Source: Methylotenera versatilis 301
GTDB taxonomy: Bacteria > Pseudomonadota > Gammaproteobacteria > Burkholderiales > Methylophilaceae
Reading direction: 5' to 3'
Assembly: GCF_000093025.1 (NCBI RefSeq)
Contig: NC_014207.1
Span: 2,046,001-2,110,000, forward strand
Length of the DNA stretch: 64,000 nucleotides
Shown here: positions 8,699-18,061 of the stretch, in pieces
How the letters are laid out: each line of letters starts with the position of its first letter
Numbering within the stretch: position 1 is the stretch's first letter
Made by a program: the position numbers and the translations under genes
The notes under the pieces: model-generated
The model's input: the letters and a program-made list of their open reading frames with translations, nothing else
Told to the model about the DNA's origin: nothing
Databases searched by the model: none

Positions 8699-9369
8699 GA
8701 CACTGAGGACTCTAAAGAAACTTTATAACCCATACCTCGTATGTTTTGGATAAAGTTGGTGCCAAGCTTTTTACGTAGACGATGTATCAGGACTTCTAGT
8801 GTGTTACTTGCAACCTCATGATCCCAGCTATACAGCTTTTCCTCCAGCTCGGCCAAAGATCGCACTCGCCCAGGTGGGGTGAGTAAGGACAGCAATAACG
8901 CAAATTCACGCCCAGACAAACTCAACAACTGTCCATCAAGATGTACCTCATGAATAGCGGGATTAAGTGTCACTTTCCCATAGGTAATAACTGGTTGAGC
9001 ACGTCCTGTATGGCGTCGCAACAATGCACGCACACGGGCAAAAAGCTCGTCTAAATCAAACGGTTTGACTAGGTAGTCATCCGCTCCTGCGTCCAGCCCA
9101 CCTACTTTATCTGCCATTGAATCACGTGCAGTGATAATCAGCACGGGAAGCATGCCGCCACGCTGCCTATATTCACTTAATACTTGCAAACCTTGTTTTT
9201 TAGGTAATCCCAAATCTAGTAGTATCAAGTCATACACACCGTTTGCTAACGCTAACTCTGCACTACGGCCATCTCGCGCCCAATCAACGGCATAGTTTTC
9301 ACCATTGAGTGCCTCATTAATGCTTTCACCTATCATGACATCATCTTCAACTAATAGTAATCGCATCAT
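8695..9369 (-). CDS. OmpR-family response regulator
   Basis: A 224-residue regulator with a receiver domain (acidic VEDD, phospho-acceptor Asp52 in LILLDLGLP, Thr in LIITARDS, Lys in YLVKPFDLDEL) and a C-terminal winged helix ending NIRGMGYKV. It resembles QseB/PmrA/TctD regulators. It is first in the pair with the kinase at 7403. Likely targets are the flanking DUF347 gene and outer-membrane protein, by position only. The second Met (residue 2) may be the true start. Confidence 0.9.
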   Translation of the reverse strand: MMRLLLVEDDVMIGESINEALNGENYAVDWARDGRSAELALANGVYDLILLDLGLPKKQGLQVLSEYRQRGGMLPVLIITARDSMADKVGGLDAGADDYLVKPFDLDELFARVRALLRRHTGRAQPVITYGKVTLNPAIHEVHLDGQLLSLSGREFALLLSLLTPPGRVRSLAELEEKLYSWDHEVASNTLEVLIHRLRKKLGTNFIQNIRGMGYKVSLESSVS

Positions 9370-9403
9370 TTATCCATTTTATATATTAGACCTGAATTAA
9401 ATT

Positions 9404-9789
9404 TTAATTGCCTTCTGAGACTACGCTTGCGTACTTAGCAAACTGGTTAGACATGCAATAAAAAATTAAAGTTGTAATAAGAAAAACAGCGCTTGTACCT
9501 ACGGTTCCTAAGCCCAAGCCAGCAGCGGCAAGTGTCTGAGAAAGTAAATATCCAACTGCCGTACTCAATGCAAACGTTAATAACATCGCTGCCCAATAAA
9601 ACAATTCACGCTTAGCACTATAAATGCAGTGTAAAGATTGCGCTTTCTCCCTACCATACCATAGCGCAAAAACGGCAGTCAAAGTGATGCTAAAAAAACG
9701 GTAATGTTAATTAAACTTACATGCAGGTTATCTAATAGCTTTGTTTTCAGCGACACTAATGCGATTTTAGTGGTATCTACTAAAAGTAT
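9404..9789 (-). pseudogene. Frameshifted, truncated DUF347 (COG4705) gene
   Basis: The C-terminal 92 residues (YWAAMLLTFALSTAVGYLL, GLGLGTVGTSAVF) resemble a DUF347 repeat. The ORF starts abruptly with TTG, and the reading frame one step away upstream encodes a fitting continuation: KTKLLDNLHVSLINITVFLAS, ending in TGA at the junction near 9682. That frame stops at about 9789 with no N-terminal half. The gene has therefore suffered a frameshift and loss of its 5' part. It is paralogous to the intact gene at 6411. Confidence 0.7.
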
Positions 9790-9862
9790 TTAATAGATAT
9801 TTTTATCTAACGAGTTAGTAGCTAACAATTCATTACTTAGTTTTCATGCGCTGAGTTGTTAA

Positions 9863-10063
9863 CTATTTCAGATGAGTTTTATTTTCAAGTTGCTTAAGCG
9901 CTAAGTAATTAGCGCGTCTTCCAGCTATATAGTGGAATGGAAAAAGTAACACTAATCCACCACCAACAATCCAGTGTACCCAAAGTGCTGCATCACGCGT
10001 TACATCTGCGTAGTATAAAAACAGGCCTGAAATAAGCAGTAAGCTCATTACTGTAATGATCAA
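9863..10063 (-). CDS. Short membrane protein, probably truncated
   Basis: Sixty-six residues with two hydrophobic segments (ITVMSLLLISGLFLYY and LWVHWIVGGGLVLLFPFHYIAG), each with a histidine or aromatic edge. The only upstream start is TTG and a stop lies five codons before it, so an N-terminal part may be lost. The HW...FHYI pattern recalls small cytochrome-b-like membrane proteins, but I do not assign a family. It follows the beta-propeller gene at 10137 on the same strand. Confidence 0.4.
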   Translation of the reverse strand: MIITVMSLLLISGLFLYYADVTRDAALWVHWIVGGGLVLLFPFHYIAGRRANYLALKQLENKTHLK

Positions 10064-10136
10064 GCTACCAGATAACTATCTGATAATTTTGCTGTAATAA
10101 TAGACCTTGGGTGTTAAGTACTTTTGAATAAAGTTA

Positions 10137-11192
10137 CTATGGTTTTAATGAGACCACTAGAACTACAAAACTATTTTCAATCATTGCTGGTCTTGGCTTA
10201 GGCTGTTCTTTTGTTGCTGGTGGGGTTTCACCAAATGACGCTGTCACGAGATATGCACGATGGGTATCTGAATCATAGGCCATCGTCCTTGCTCCCTTTT
10301 GAGTAGTTACATCTTGTAACACTGAAAAGTGCTCCGGATCATCTTCTTTTACTAAAGTTAAAGTGCCTTCTCCATTCGAACTCAATGCAACACCTAGGCC
10401 TGAGTCAAATGCTGCGGAATCGGGTCCAGAACCAATAGCGACCTCTGAAACAACTCTTCCTGTATCTGAGTCGAGGACTATCATTTTCTTATTGGCGCAG
10501 ACGGAGAATAATCGATGATGTAGTTGATCTATTGACAATCCAGTAGGCTCCACTCCACTGCCGAGCGGGAAGCCTTTCAGAATTTTATTTGCACTACTGT
10601 CGATGACAACAACTTCATTTTTATTTTCGATATTTACAAAAATATGACCCGCTTTATCACTTACTGCAAGCTCTGGTTTACCTGGCAAACTGATAGTGTT
10701 AATTTCTTGACGCGTTACTGCATCAATCACTGTGATATTTGCTGAACGTCCATTAAAAGTGAATATGTGCTTTGTGACGGGTTCATAAAGGATAACATCT
10801 GGATTAAGGCCGGAAATTTTAATGTTTTCAATTACATTAAGCTTAGTTAGGTCAAACACGCTGACAGAGTTACTTTTACCATTACTAGTAAACCCAATAT
10901 TTAAATCATCCGCAATGGCGATTCCATGAACACCCTGAGTATCCGGAATATCTCCAACAACCTTTCCTGAATCAGAATCAATCACTTGGATATGGCTTGA
11001 TCGACTTACAAATAGCTGATGGTGCTTTCCATCAATGGTAAGCAAATCCCATCCACCCTCTCCACCAACTTTGTATTGATGAACTACAGAAAATTTAACA
11101 TTCTCTCTAAGTTGAGCGCTTTGAGCTAAGTGACTAGTAAATAAGCAAGTACTAATAAAAGTCCAAGCGAGTGTTTTAATAAGCATGTTCAT
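10137..11192 (-). CDS. Periplasmic YVTN-type beta-propeller protein
   Basis: A 351-residue exported protein with a signal peptide ending HLAQSAQ and repeated blades such as HQLFVSRSSHIQVIDSDSGKVVG and KIFVN-like turns, typical of YVTN/NHL propellers. A Pro-rich tail follows. These proteins bind partners or small ligands; no catalytic site is visible. It lies downstream of the cytochrome-porin at 11325 on the same strand, separated by 130 bp, so a joint role in the envelope is possible but unproven. Confidence 0.75.
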   Translation of the reverse strand: MNMLIKTLAWTFISTCLFTSHLAQSAQLRENVKFSVVHQYKVGGEGGWDLLTIDGKHHQLFVSRSSHIQVIDSDSGKVVGDIPDTQGVHGIAIADDLNIGFTSNGKSNSVSVFDLTKLNVIENIKISGLNPDVILYEPVTKHIFTFNGRSANITVIDAVTRQEINTISLPGKPELAVSDKAGHIFVNIENKNEVVVIDSSANKILKGFPLGSGVEPTGLSIDQLHHRLFSVCANKKMIVLDSDTGRVVSEVAIGSGPDSAAFDSGLGVALSSNGEGTLTLVKEDDPEHFSVLQDVTTQKGARTMAYDSDTHRAYLVTASFGETPPATKEQPKPRPAMIENSFVVLVVSLKP

Positions 11193-11324
11193 TATCCTAA
11201 GAAGTGGCTAAATACTAACTGCAACGAATCCGCTATGCATTAAATCTTCTAAAATCTACTTCTGCTTTAGACCATTTTCATGGATTAACCCCGAGAGTTA
11301 ACTAAATATTAACAAATGAATAAG

Positions 11325-12737
11325 TTAATAAGAAAAAACAGCATATAAATAGGTCAGATTGTTGTCTTTGGCAGCACGTAAGTTTCCAGAACTATTGTCA
11401 TAGAAGGATGAACCTCCCAGAAAATTATCGTAGAAAGTTTGTTGCAGAGAAAAGTGCATATATGACATAGGCTCATAATATAGCTCAAAACCATACCCAC
11501 TTGTTTTTGGACTGCCATTAGCAGAGCAGAAAGCTAGTTCTGAGTTAGTTTGATTGCAGGCGCCTGAGCTCACATTTTGGCTATACGTCCAGTAATTATT
11601 ATCGGTACTGCCGTTAGTATAGAAGCTGAAAACCTGAGCTCCTAGTTGGTGCTTATAATTATATCCAAGCTCGGCCTTTAAGGTATGCAGTTCACTGTGA
11701 GTGCTATCATGATTCATACGAATGACAGATTTTCCCGCCCAGTCGATTTTTTCATTGATATATGTCATATGTGCAGACCATGAGTGAAGGTCAGTAATGT
11801 GTTGATATTGTGCATCTAAACCGATGTCGGTATATTCTCCGCCAGATGATCCTGGAGTTTCTGGGTCATGCTTCAGATCCGTAATCATTCCAAATGTGCC
11901 TACCATCCAGGAATCTTCTCCAATAACATGGTTATAAGCTAGACGCCAGTAGGGGTTGGGGCCAGTTGAAACAGTATTCAGATTGTCAGCCAATGAAATG
12001 ACTTTGAGAGGAGTAGAAAATCTAGTATAGCCGGCTAACTCTGCATAAATACTGTCATCCAGCATCGCGTATAGACTGACCCCAGCCACCTGTGAGTTAA
12101 GACCACCATCGATCAAAGCTGTGGGCCCGAACTGACCGACTTCCCAAGCACTTAGTAAATTTGATGAACGGAAGGAATACGAATTCACGGGAGATATTTT
12201 CCATAAATCCTGTGTCCCTGGGGCATTATTTAATGTGCCACCTAGCAACAGATTGTGCCCACCTCTAGAAAAGTTATTGGCATATCGTATTTCTGAAGCA
12301 TCTAGATAAGTATCGCCTCCAACCTTTGTGCCGGTTTGTATACCTTGAGAATTTAGTAATGGAGTCGTATTGGAAAGATTGAGGGTGAGTTTTAAATAAC
12401 CTCCAAGTCTTCCGTAAAATTTACCAGCCACATAAATACTAGCTTCCTCAGGTATTAGGGAACTATTCTTAGGCATAGTAATGCTTGGGTCGATACTACT
12501 GGAAGTACTGTTGATTTTGGTATCGGAAACGACACCTGTGATTGATAAAGGGATTACATAATTCCCCTCCGAATAACCTGTTAACTTGAATTGACGTCCC
12601 TGTGGAGTTAATTCCCCATAGCTCAAATGACAACTGGCACAACTTTGTCCAGTCTGACGAGAAAAAGATGGAAGTGCGTAAAGATTTTGAATATCAAAAA
12701 ACAGCAAAACTGCAATGAGTACTTTACGTGAGTTCAT
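11325..12737 (-). CDS. Monoheme cytochrome c fused to an outer-membrane barrel (Cyc2-like)
   Basis: A 470-residue protein: signal peptide (1-21), then PSFSRQTGQSCASCH with one CxxCH heme site at residues 33-37, then ELTPQGRQFKLTGY, followed by about 400 residues of alternating beta-strand pattern ending in the aromatic YLYAVFSY, as in porins. This order and the RQTG-x2-C-x2-CH-...-FK-x2-GY signature match Cyc2, an outer-membrane cytochrome-porin used for iron oxidation, and its less characterised relatives. In a methylotroph iron oxidation is not expected, so another electron-transfer role is equally possible. Confidence 0.6.
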   Translation of the reverse strand: MNSRKVLIAVLLFFDIQNLYALPSFSRQTGQSCASCHLSYGELTPQGRQFKLTGYSEGNYVIPLSITGVVSDTKINSTSSSIDPSITMPKNSSLIPEEASIYVAGKFYGRLGGYLKLTLNLSNTTPLLNSQGIQTGTKVGGDTYLDASEIRYANNFSRGGHNLLLGGTLNNAPGTQDLWKISPVNSYSFRSSNLLSAWEVGQFGPTALIDGGLNSQVAGVSLYAMLDDSIYAELAGYTRFSTPLKVISLADNLNTVSTGPNPYWRLAYNHVIGEDSWMVGTFGMITDLKHDPETPGSSGGEYTDIGLDAQYQHITDLHSWSAHMTYINEKIDWAGKSVIRMNHDSTHSELHTLKAELGYNYKHQLGAQVFSFYTNGSTDNNYWTYSQNVSSGACNQTNSELAFCSANGSPKTSGYGFELYYEPMSYMHFSLQQTFYDNFLGGSSFYDNSSGNLRAAKDNNLTYLYAVFSY

Positions 12738-13179
12738 TTAGGCTTATGGATTAATTTCTTAAAATAGGAGAGTCTGAGGTTTAATTATAATCTACTTGTA
12801 ATTAAAGATAGATTACAGTTTTTATTTGTAATGAGTTGTTTTTTCGCCTATAAACCGCGATCGTTTAGCCAAGCGGTTATGGACTTGGCTTAAAAAAGTA
12901 GACATATCGAAGTACCTTTTGAATGTCGGTTAAGGGTCGCTATCCCCACTTTTAGATGGCTGCTTTCGTTTAGCCCAGTTTTTCGTCAAGCAACTTCAAT
13001 AGTCCAATTTGGCTTCAAGGCAAAATACGCTCTCTAAAATAAATTATTAAGAATAAGTTCTGTCAGCCTGATGTAAGGCAGCCCCTATAAGATGATTTTC
13101 ACGGTGACAGATAAGTTAAAAAAACATCTTAACCAAAGACGTTTTATTAAGAGGGCAAGTTTAATTTTTGGAGATTGAT
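12738..13179. other. Intergenic region, no gene found
   Basis: About 440 bp. It contains a 7-bp inverted repeat (AGCCAAG at 12867, CTTGGCT at 12884) and a stretch near 12930-12990 vaguely like repeat B. The promoter of the gene at 13180 should be near its right end. No open frame of interest was seen. Confidence 0.5.
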
Positions 13180-13518
13180 ATGAACCGCACTAAATATACT
13201 TTTGTAATTGCTTTGTCTGCCTTGCTACTTGGGAGCTTAACAACAAATGTAATGGCTGAAGATGGTAAATGGGAAAAGCATCATCCGCGTAGAGATCAAG
13301 TAAACGATCGTTTAGAAAATCAAAATAAACGCATCAATCATGAAGTCAAAGAAGGTGAGCTGACTAAGAAACAAGCAGGTGAGCTTCATAAAGATGATCG
13401 TCAAATTAGACAAGAGGAACATGATATGGCCTCACAAAACAAAGGTCATATCACTAAAGAAGAACAAAAAACATTAAATCAGCAAGAGAACCAAGTAAGT
13501 AAAGAAATCGGCAAATAG
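13180..13518 (+). CDS. Small secreted charged protein
   Basis: A 112-residue protein with signal peptide (MNRTKYTFVIALSALLLG... cleaved after VMAE or just before) and a highly charged, helical mature part containing two related blocks: NQNKRINHEVKEGELTKKQA and the later HITKEEQKTLNQQENQVSKEI. This pattern is seen in small envelope proteins of betaproteobacteria of unknown role. The ATG at 13180 has GGAG at 13170; the upstream Met four codons earlier lacks one. A possible stress or metal-binding function is only a guess. Confidence 0.75.
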   Translation: MNRTKYTFVIALSALLLGSLTTNVMAEDGKWEKHHPRRDQVNDRLENQNKRINHEVKEGELTKKQAGELHKDDRQIRQEEHDMASQNKGHITKEEQKTLNQQENQVSKEIGK

Positions 13519-13573
13519 TTTAACAGGTCTGAAATTATAATTATCAATATCTTAAATATATAAGGAATTTTTT

Positions 13574-14038
13574 ATGAAAATCCAATCACTTATTCTAGCT
13601 AGTTTGCTTTCTCTAGCTGGCACTGCAACATTGATGAATACAGCATTTGCAGATACTTCTGCAGCTACTAGCGTAACGGCCACCTGTAATGACGGTACAT
13701 CATTTACAGGAACAACTAAGCAAGGTGCTTGCTCTGGACATAAAGGCGTGAAAGCTTGGGCTGACGCTAAAGCCTCAGCCGCCAGACCAGTTGTTGCCGA
13801 TAAAGCGGCTCCTGAAAAAGCAACTAAAGACACTACAGCAGCCAAACCTGCTGCAGCGTCAACGATGGCAGAAGCCCCAGGCGGCGGACCAGGTAAAGTT
13901 TGGGTTAATAGCAAGTCAAAGAAATACCATTGCCTAGGCACTGAGCATTACGGTAAAACTAAAGATGGCTCATACATGACTGAGGCAGAAGCTAAAGCAA
14001 AGGGCAATCATGCAGTGAATGGCAAAGCTTGTGGTTAA
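13574..14038 (+). CDS. Secreted protein with DUF3761-like domain
   Basis: A 154-residue protein: signal peptide ending AFA, a CNDGTSFTGTTKQGACSGHK motif like DUF3761, an Ala/Lys/Pro-rich linker (about residues 65-105), and a C-terminal KKYHCLGTEHYGKTKDG segment with two cysteines that recurs in other envelope proteins. It follows the small protein at 13180 by 55 bp with RBS AAGGAA and ends with a strong terminator, so the two probably form one unit. Function not known. Confidence 0.75.
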   Translation: MKIQSLILASLLSLAGTATLMNTAFADTSAATSVTATCNDGTSFTGTTKQGACSGHKGVKAWADAKASAARPVVADKAAPEKATKDTTAAKPAAASTMAEAPGGGPGKVWVNSKSKKYHCLGTEHYGKTKDGSYMTEAEAKAKGNHAVNGKACG

Positions 14039-14065
14039 TTAAGTCAATATCAATTGATGTAGATG

Positions 14066-14095
14066 ACACCTTGGGATTTATTCTAAGGTGTTTTT
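14066..14095 (+). terminator. Rho-independent terminator
   Basis: Perfect 7-bp stem ACACCTT (14066-14072) / AAGGTGT (14085-14091) followed by a run of five T. It lies 28 bp after the stop at 14038. Confidence 0.85.
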
Positions 14096-14316
14096 GAATG
14101 ACTAACCTTATTTTCCACATCATTCATTTACTTATACATAATGTTTTTCTGTAAATATTTCAAAGCTAATTTTGCTACAAATTAAGAAGGCAGTTGCGTT
14201 TATTCATAATTCAATTCCAAATTGAACTGGAAATCAATAAAGTTCTGCGCTTGCTAGAACTTTCTTACTTGTCATGAAATATATTTTCGCAAGTAATTGA
14301 ATTAAGAGTTATCTAA

Positions 14317-15600
14317 CTAAGATAGTCCTGCTGTGAATATCATGGCAGTCACAGCCAAGGTCATCATTAAGGTCGCCAACCATCCTAAAGCCTTAAGTTT
14401 TTTAGTAATGGTGAATTGCCCCATGATTTCAGGCCTAACAGCCATCAGCATCATTAAGGCCATAATGGGAACAGAAATGACACCGTTAAGTACAGCGCTC
14501 CAGTAAAGTGCTTTAATTGGATCTATAGGAGTGAAGCACAATGCCACACCAATTAAAGTAGAAATAGCTATGATGCTATAAAACCTTTTTGCACGCTTAG
14601 GCTCTAGCTCTAAACTACCCTTCCATTTAAAGGTTTCCGCCATCGCATAAGCGGCAGATCCAGCCAAAACAGGCACTGCAAGTAAACCTGTACCAATGAT
14701 GCCTGCACTGAAAAGCCAGAATGTAAATTCACCTGCAATCGGACGCAGAGCCTCTGCAGCCTGTGCCGAGGATTGAATATCTGTAATTCCGTGTGCGTTA
14801 AGAGTCACTGCGGTGGTTAATATAATAAAGAACGCAACCATATTAGAAAAACCCATGCCGATATAAGTATCAACTTTAATTCGATTGAAGTTAGCACTTG
14901 CTTGGTCTGGAGCAACTATCAGCGGTTTTGCTTTAGGATTTATTCTTTGATCTTCAACTTCTTGAGAAGCTTGCCAGAAAAACAAATATGGACTAATCGT
15001 AGTACCAAAAATAGCAACTACCGTAGTCATATATTCTGACTTCCACGACATATGCGGTAATAACGTGACCTTAAAAACTTGCATCCATGGGGTATGTACA
15101 GCAAATACGGTTGCGACATAGGCAAGCAAAGCCAATGTGAGCCATTTCAGCACTCGAACGTAACGTGTATAGGGAATGAATATTTGGAGAATTAATGATA
15201 ACAAGCCGAAACTTAGGGCATAAAAATGCGCATGACCACCAATCAATAGCCTTAATGACTCCCCCATTGCTGCGATGTCAGCAGCAATATTGATTGTATT
15301 GGCAATTAAAAGTAACCCGACAATGAAGTATAAGAGACCGACTGGATAGTGTTTGCGGATATTCGCAGCAAGTCCATTACCACTGACTCGACCAATCCTA
15401 GCACTAACAATCTGGATGCCAACCATTAACGGATAAGTGAACAAAACTGTCCATAACATATTGAAACCAAACTGCGCACCAGCTTGTGAATAGGTGGCGA
15501 TACCACTTGGGTCATCATCAGCTGCACCAGTAATAAGCCCTGGTCCTAGCTTCTTTAGTAATGCTTCAGATTTTGATTCGTTGTTTGACATGCTTTTCAT
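14317..15600 (-). CDS. NRAMP-like metal transporter with variant metal-site motifs
   Basis: A 427-residue inner-membrane protein with eleven or so transmembrane segments. The first helix has GPGLITGAADDDPSGIATYS; canonical NRAMP proteins have DPGN here, so the Asn is replaced and the motif is DPSG (residues 30-33). The sixth-helix segment reads TTISPYLFFWQAS in place of the usual MPHN. These changes suggest a divergent subgroup that may not share the Mn/Fe preference. It stands alone with about 280-bp and 520-bp flanks. Confidence 0.8.
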   Translation of the reverse strand: MKSMSNNESKSEALLKKLGPGLITGAADDDPSGIATYSQAGAQFGFNMLWTVLFTYPLMVGIQIVSARIGRVSGNGLAANIRKHYPVGLLYFIVGLLLIANTINIAADIAAMGESLRLLIGGHAHFYALSFGLLSLILQIFIPYTRYVRVLKWLTLALLAYVATVFAVHTPWMQVFKVTLLPHMSWKSEYMTTVVAIFGTTISPYLFFWQASQEVEDQRINPKAKPLIVAPDQASANFNRIKVDTYIGMGFSNMVAFFIILTTAVTLNAHGITDIQSSAQAAEALRPIAGEFTFWLFSAGIIGTGLLAVPVLAGSAAYAMAETFKWKGSLELEPKRAKRFYSIIAISTLIGVALCFTPIDPIKALYWSAVLNGVISVPIMALMMLMAVRPEIMGQFTITKKLKALGWLATLMMTLAVTAMIFTAGLS

Positions 15601-15738
15601 TCTGAATATGAAATGCTAATTAAGCAAGCGCTTATCACCTGCATTTTTTATCAATGTTGTTGCCGATTTCTTTTGCATGCGTTCATGGTAGTTTATGGTC
15701 GGTTTGATTAATTAATTTTCAGTTAATAATTTTAAGGG

Positions 15739-15842
15739 GACGTCTCAAATGCGTCGAATGTGAAGGTTAGTGCAGTCTGCTTTCCGCCTTCCCAAAAGCG
15801 GACTTTTGACTTGAGAGTTACGGGCCCATAGCGGAAGTTCAG
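15739..15842. repeat. Dispersed intergenic repeat B, copy 1
   Basis: Roughly 100 bp related (about 75 percent by eye) to 22234-22335 in the same orientation. Shared pieces include GTCGAATGTG, GTCTGCTTTC, TTCC(A/C)A, GGGCCCA and AGCGGA/AGCAGT. The GTCTGC...GCGGAC portion can form a hairpin. It occupies the centre of a 526-bp gap (15601-16126) in which no gene is seen. Confidence 0.65.
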
Positions 15843-16126
15843 AAATTGAGTTGCCCTGATATGCCGCTTATAGTTGATGTTCTAAAGTAGTACGTTATTG
15901 CTAGATATTCATATTCATTGTTTGGAATTCCTCAAACATAAAGCATTGGTAATCACATAAACTGAACTTAAACTCATCGCCAAGGCTGTAATCATGAGTG
16001 AGGTCCAGTAAATGATTTATAATATTTTGGTTAAAACCTCAGCAAATTAGGTTAGTTTATTTGAATAGATATTAAAACTAATTTTTATAAGTAATCTCAA
16101 GTGCAGTTGATACCAGAGAAATAAAA

Positions 16127-17527
16127 ATGAATAAAAACACTATAAGCATCTGTACATTAATTGTATTCCTCGCCACTGGATGTCAATCAGTTCCGGAATC
16201 AAAAGAAGTTATTAGTCAAGCTAGTAACAAAGTGAATCAACTAGATATTAAAGGTAGCAATAACATGCTATCTCAAAAACAAGTTGATCGAGTAATCGAT
16301 AATTTAACCAATACAAAAGAAGAGGAAGAGTTACTCGAAAAGCAACTGAAAATTGCACAAGGAATCACGGATCAACCGCTCATTGCCGGAAATGACACTG
16401 AAATACTTTTTGATGGGGAGCAAACTTTCAAAGTCATGAAGGAAACTATTGAATCAGCTAAAAACCATGTCAATTTAGAATATTTCATTTTTGAAAATGT
16501 TGATCTTGGCAATCAGGTCACGCTAGAGAGTTTACTTATTAAGAAACGTGCTGACGGCGTAGATGTCAATATAATTTATGATGCTATAGGAAGCTCAAGT
16601 ACGCCTTCTAGCTTTTTTGAGACACTTAATAAAGCTGGTGTTAAATTAACTGAATTTCATCCAATTGATGTTGAAAATATAGGTAACCTCAATCATAGAG
16701 ATCATAGAAAAATATTAGTTGTAGATGGAAAAGTAGCCATCATTGGTGGAATTAACTTAAGTCAAACTTATCAAAGTAAACAAGGTTTCAGTTCATCTCG
16801 TAAAAACCATGATGTGGAAAATGCTACTGATGCTGAGACTAGTAAACACTGGCGAGACACAGATTTATTAATTAAAGGTCCTGCTGTAGCTGAGCTGCAA
16901 AAACTATTTCTAAAGCATTGGGACCAATCTATTGATATTAACCAATCTGGTTTTTATCCAAAATTAGAAACTCAAGGTAAAGAATTCGTGCGTGTTATTG
17001 GTAGTTCGCCTCAAGATAATAAGCCTTATTTTTACAGTACCTTAATTTCAGCTATAGATAACGCATCTAAAAAAGTAATTCTGAATTCAGCCTATTTTGT
17101 CCCTACCGAAGATCAAAAAGAATCTTTGACTGATGCCGCTAAAAGAGGTATAAAAATTGATTTAATGTTACCTGGCCTATCAGATTCTTCCTTATCGTTA
17201 AACGTACAGCGCTCATATTATGAAGATTTGCTTGAAAATGGTGTTGATATATTTGAAATAGAATCACAAATTCTTCACGCCAAAACCATTTCTATTGATG
17301 GAGTTTGGTCCGTAGTTGGGAGCTCTAATTTTGATTTTAGAAGCGCTAGTTTAAATGATGAGGTTGATGTGATTGTGCTAGGACATAAGACAGCTAAACA
17401 ACTCAATGAGAAGTTTAGGCAGGATGAAGCTGAGGCGAAGAAAATAGAGTTAAATGTTTGGAAGAAACGTCCGCTGTTTGATAAAGTTAAACAGTATTTA
17501 TCACGAGTTTTTAGAAAATTGCTTTAA
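16127..17527 (+). CDS. Phospholipase D / cardiolipin synthase-like lipoprotein
   Basis: A 466-residue protein with a lipoprotein signal (FLATGC, lipidated Cys19), a 90-residue coiled linker, then two PLD half-sites: HRDHRKILVVDG with His193 and Lys195 and ILHAKTISIDG with His384 and Lys386, both followed by G-rich GG/GSSNFD. Such enzymes transfer phosphatidyl groups (cardiolipin synthesis) or hydrolyse phospholipids or nucleic acids. The lipoprotein anchor is unusual for a typical cytoplasmic-membrane Cls with two N-terminal helices. No operon partner. Confidence 0.85.
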   Translation: MNKNTISICTLIVFLATGCQSVPESKEVISQASNKVNQLDIKGSNNMLSQKQVDRVIDNLTNTKEEEELLEKQLKIAQGITDQPLIAGNDTEILFDGEQTFKVMKETIESAKNHVNLEYFIFENVDLGNQVTLESLLIKKRADGVDVNIIYDAIGSSSTPSSFFETLNKAGVKLTEFHPIDVENIGNLNHRDHRKILVVDGKVAIIGGINLSQTYQSKQGFSSSRKNHDVENATDAETSKHWRDTDLLIKGPAVAELQKLFLKHWDQSIDINQSGFYPKLETQGKEFVRVIGSSPQDNKPYFYSTLISAIDNASKKVILNSAYFVPTEDQKESLTDAAKRGIKIDLMLPGLSDSSLSLNVQRSYYEDLLENGVDIFEIESQILHAKTISIDGVWSVVGSSNFDFRSASLNDEVDVIVLGHKTAKQLNEKFRQDEAEAKKIELNVWKKRPLFDKVKQYLSRVFRKLL

Positions 17528-17588
17528 TTTCACAGTTGAATTCAATGTTTTTAAGGTAGTGTAGTTTCCATTTATAGTTCATTTGCTA

Positions 17589-17625
17589 TTGTTAGCAAAA
17601 TATGTTTCCAGCAAAAGGCTAACAA
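17589..17625. repeat. Inverted repeat after the PLD gene
   Basis: TTGTTAGC (17589-17596) and GCTAACAA (17618-17625) form an 8-bp stem with a 21-nt loop. No T-run follows, so it is not a standard terminator. The remaining intergenic space to 17849 has no other recognisable feature. Confidence 0.4.
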
Positions 17626-17849
17626 ACAATATTAAAAGTTTCGTTACTGGCTGGTGGCGTCAACCCTGACCACAAATTGCGGTTACGTAACAACTTGCAT
17701 CCCTTGTTTGAGCCAGCAAATCTTAATAGGTAATGCAAGAATTTGGAAACCTTCCAAAAAAATCTGTTTACTATGTTAGTTACCACACCGTAAGTCTTAT
17801 TAACTTGGGTTATCTTTCTATCTTTAAGTTAAAAAATAGAAAGTGATGT

Positions 17850-18020
17850 ATGAGCATATCCTCTTTATCAGATAACCAACAGTTAACCTTGCTTAAAAAT
17901 GCTTACTTTGAAGCATTAGCGTCATACAATGACAGCTACACCGAAGAGGCTTTATCTAAACTTTCTTCTTCGGAGGATGCATACATGTCATACATAGAAT
18001 GCAGTGTTTCCCAAGCTTGA
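17850..18020 (+). CDS. Small hypothetical protein (56 aa)
   Basis: A short open frame, MSISSLSDNQQL through ECSVSQA, rich in Ser and Glu and with even codon use. It is followed 14 bp later by a strong terminator, which supports its being a real transcript. The RBS (AGAAAG) is weak. No homology recognised. Confidence 0.45.
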   Translation: MSISSLSDNQQLTLLKNAYFEALASYNDSYTEEALSKLSSSEDAYMSYIECSVSQA

Positions 18021-18033
18021 TTACTAATAAAGC

Positions 18034-18061
18034 AAAAAGGAGCTTATCAAAGCTCCTTTTT
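18034..18061 (+). terminator. Rho-independent terminator
   Basis: Stem AAGGAGCTT / AAGCTCCTT with a 4-nt loop, flanked by an A-run and a T-run, so it could work on both strands. It closes the small ORF at 17850. Confidence 0.88.

Noticed and set aside
12867-12890. AGCCAAG/CTTGGCT hairpin as a terminator
   Set aside because: No T-run follows the stem on either strand at the right position.
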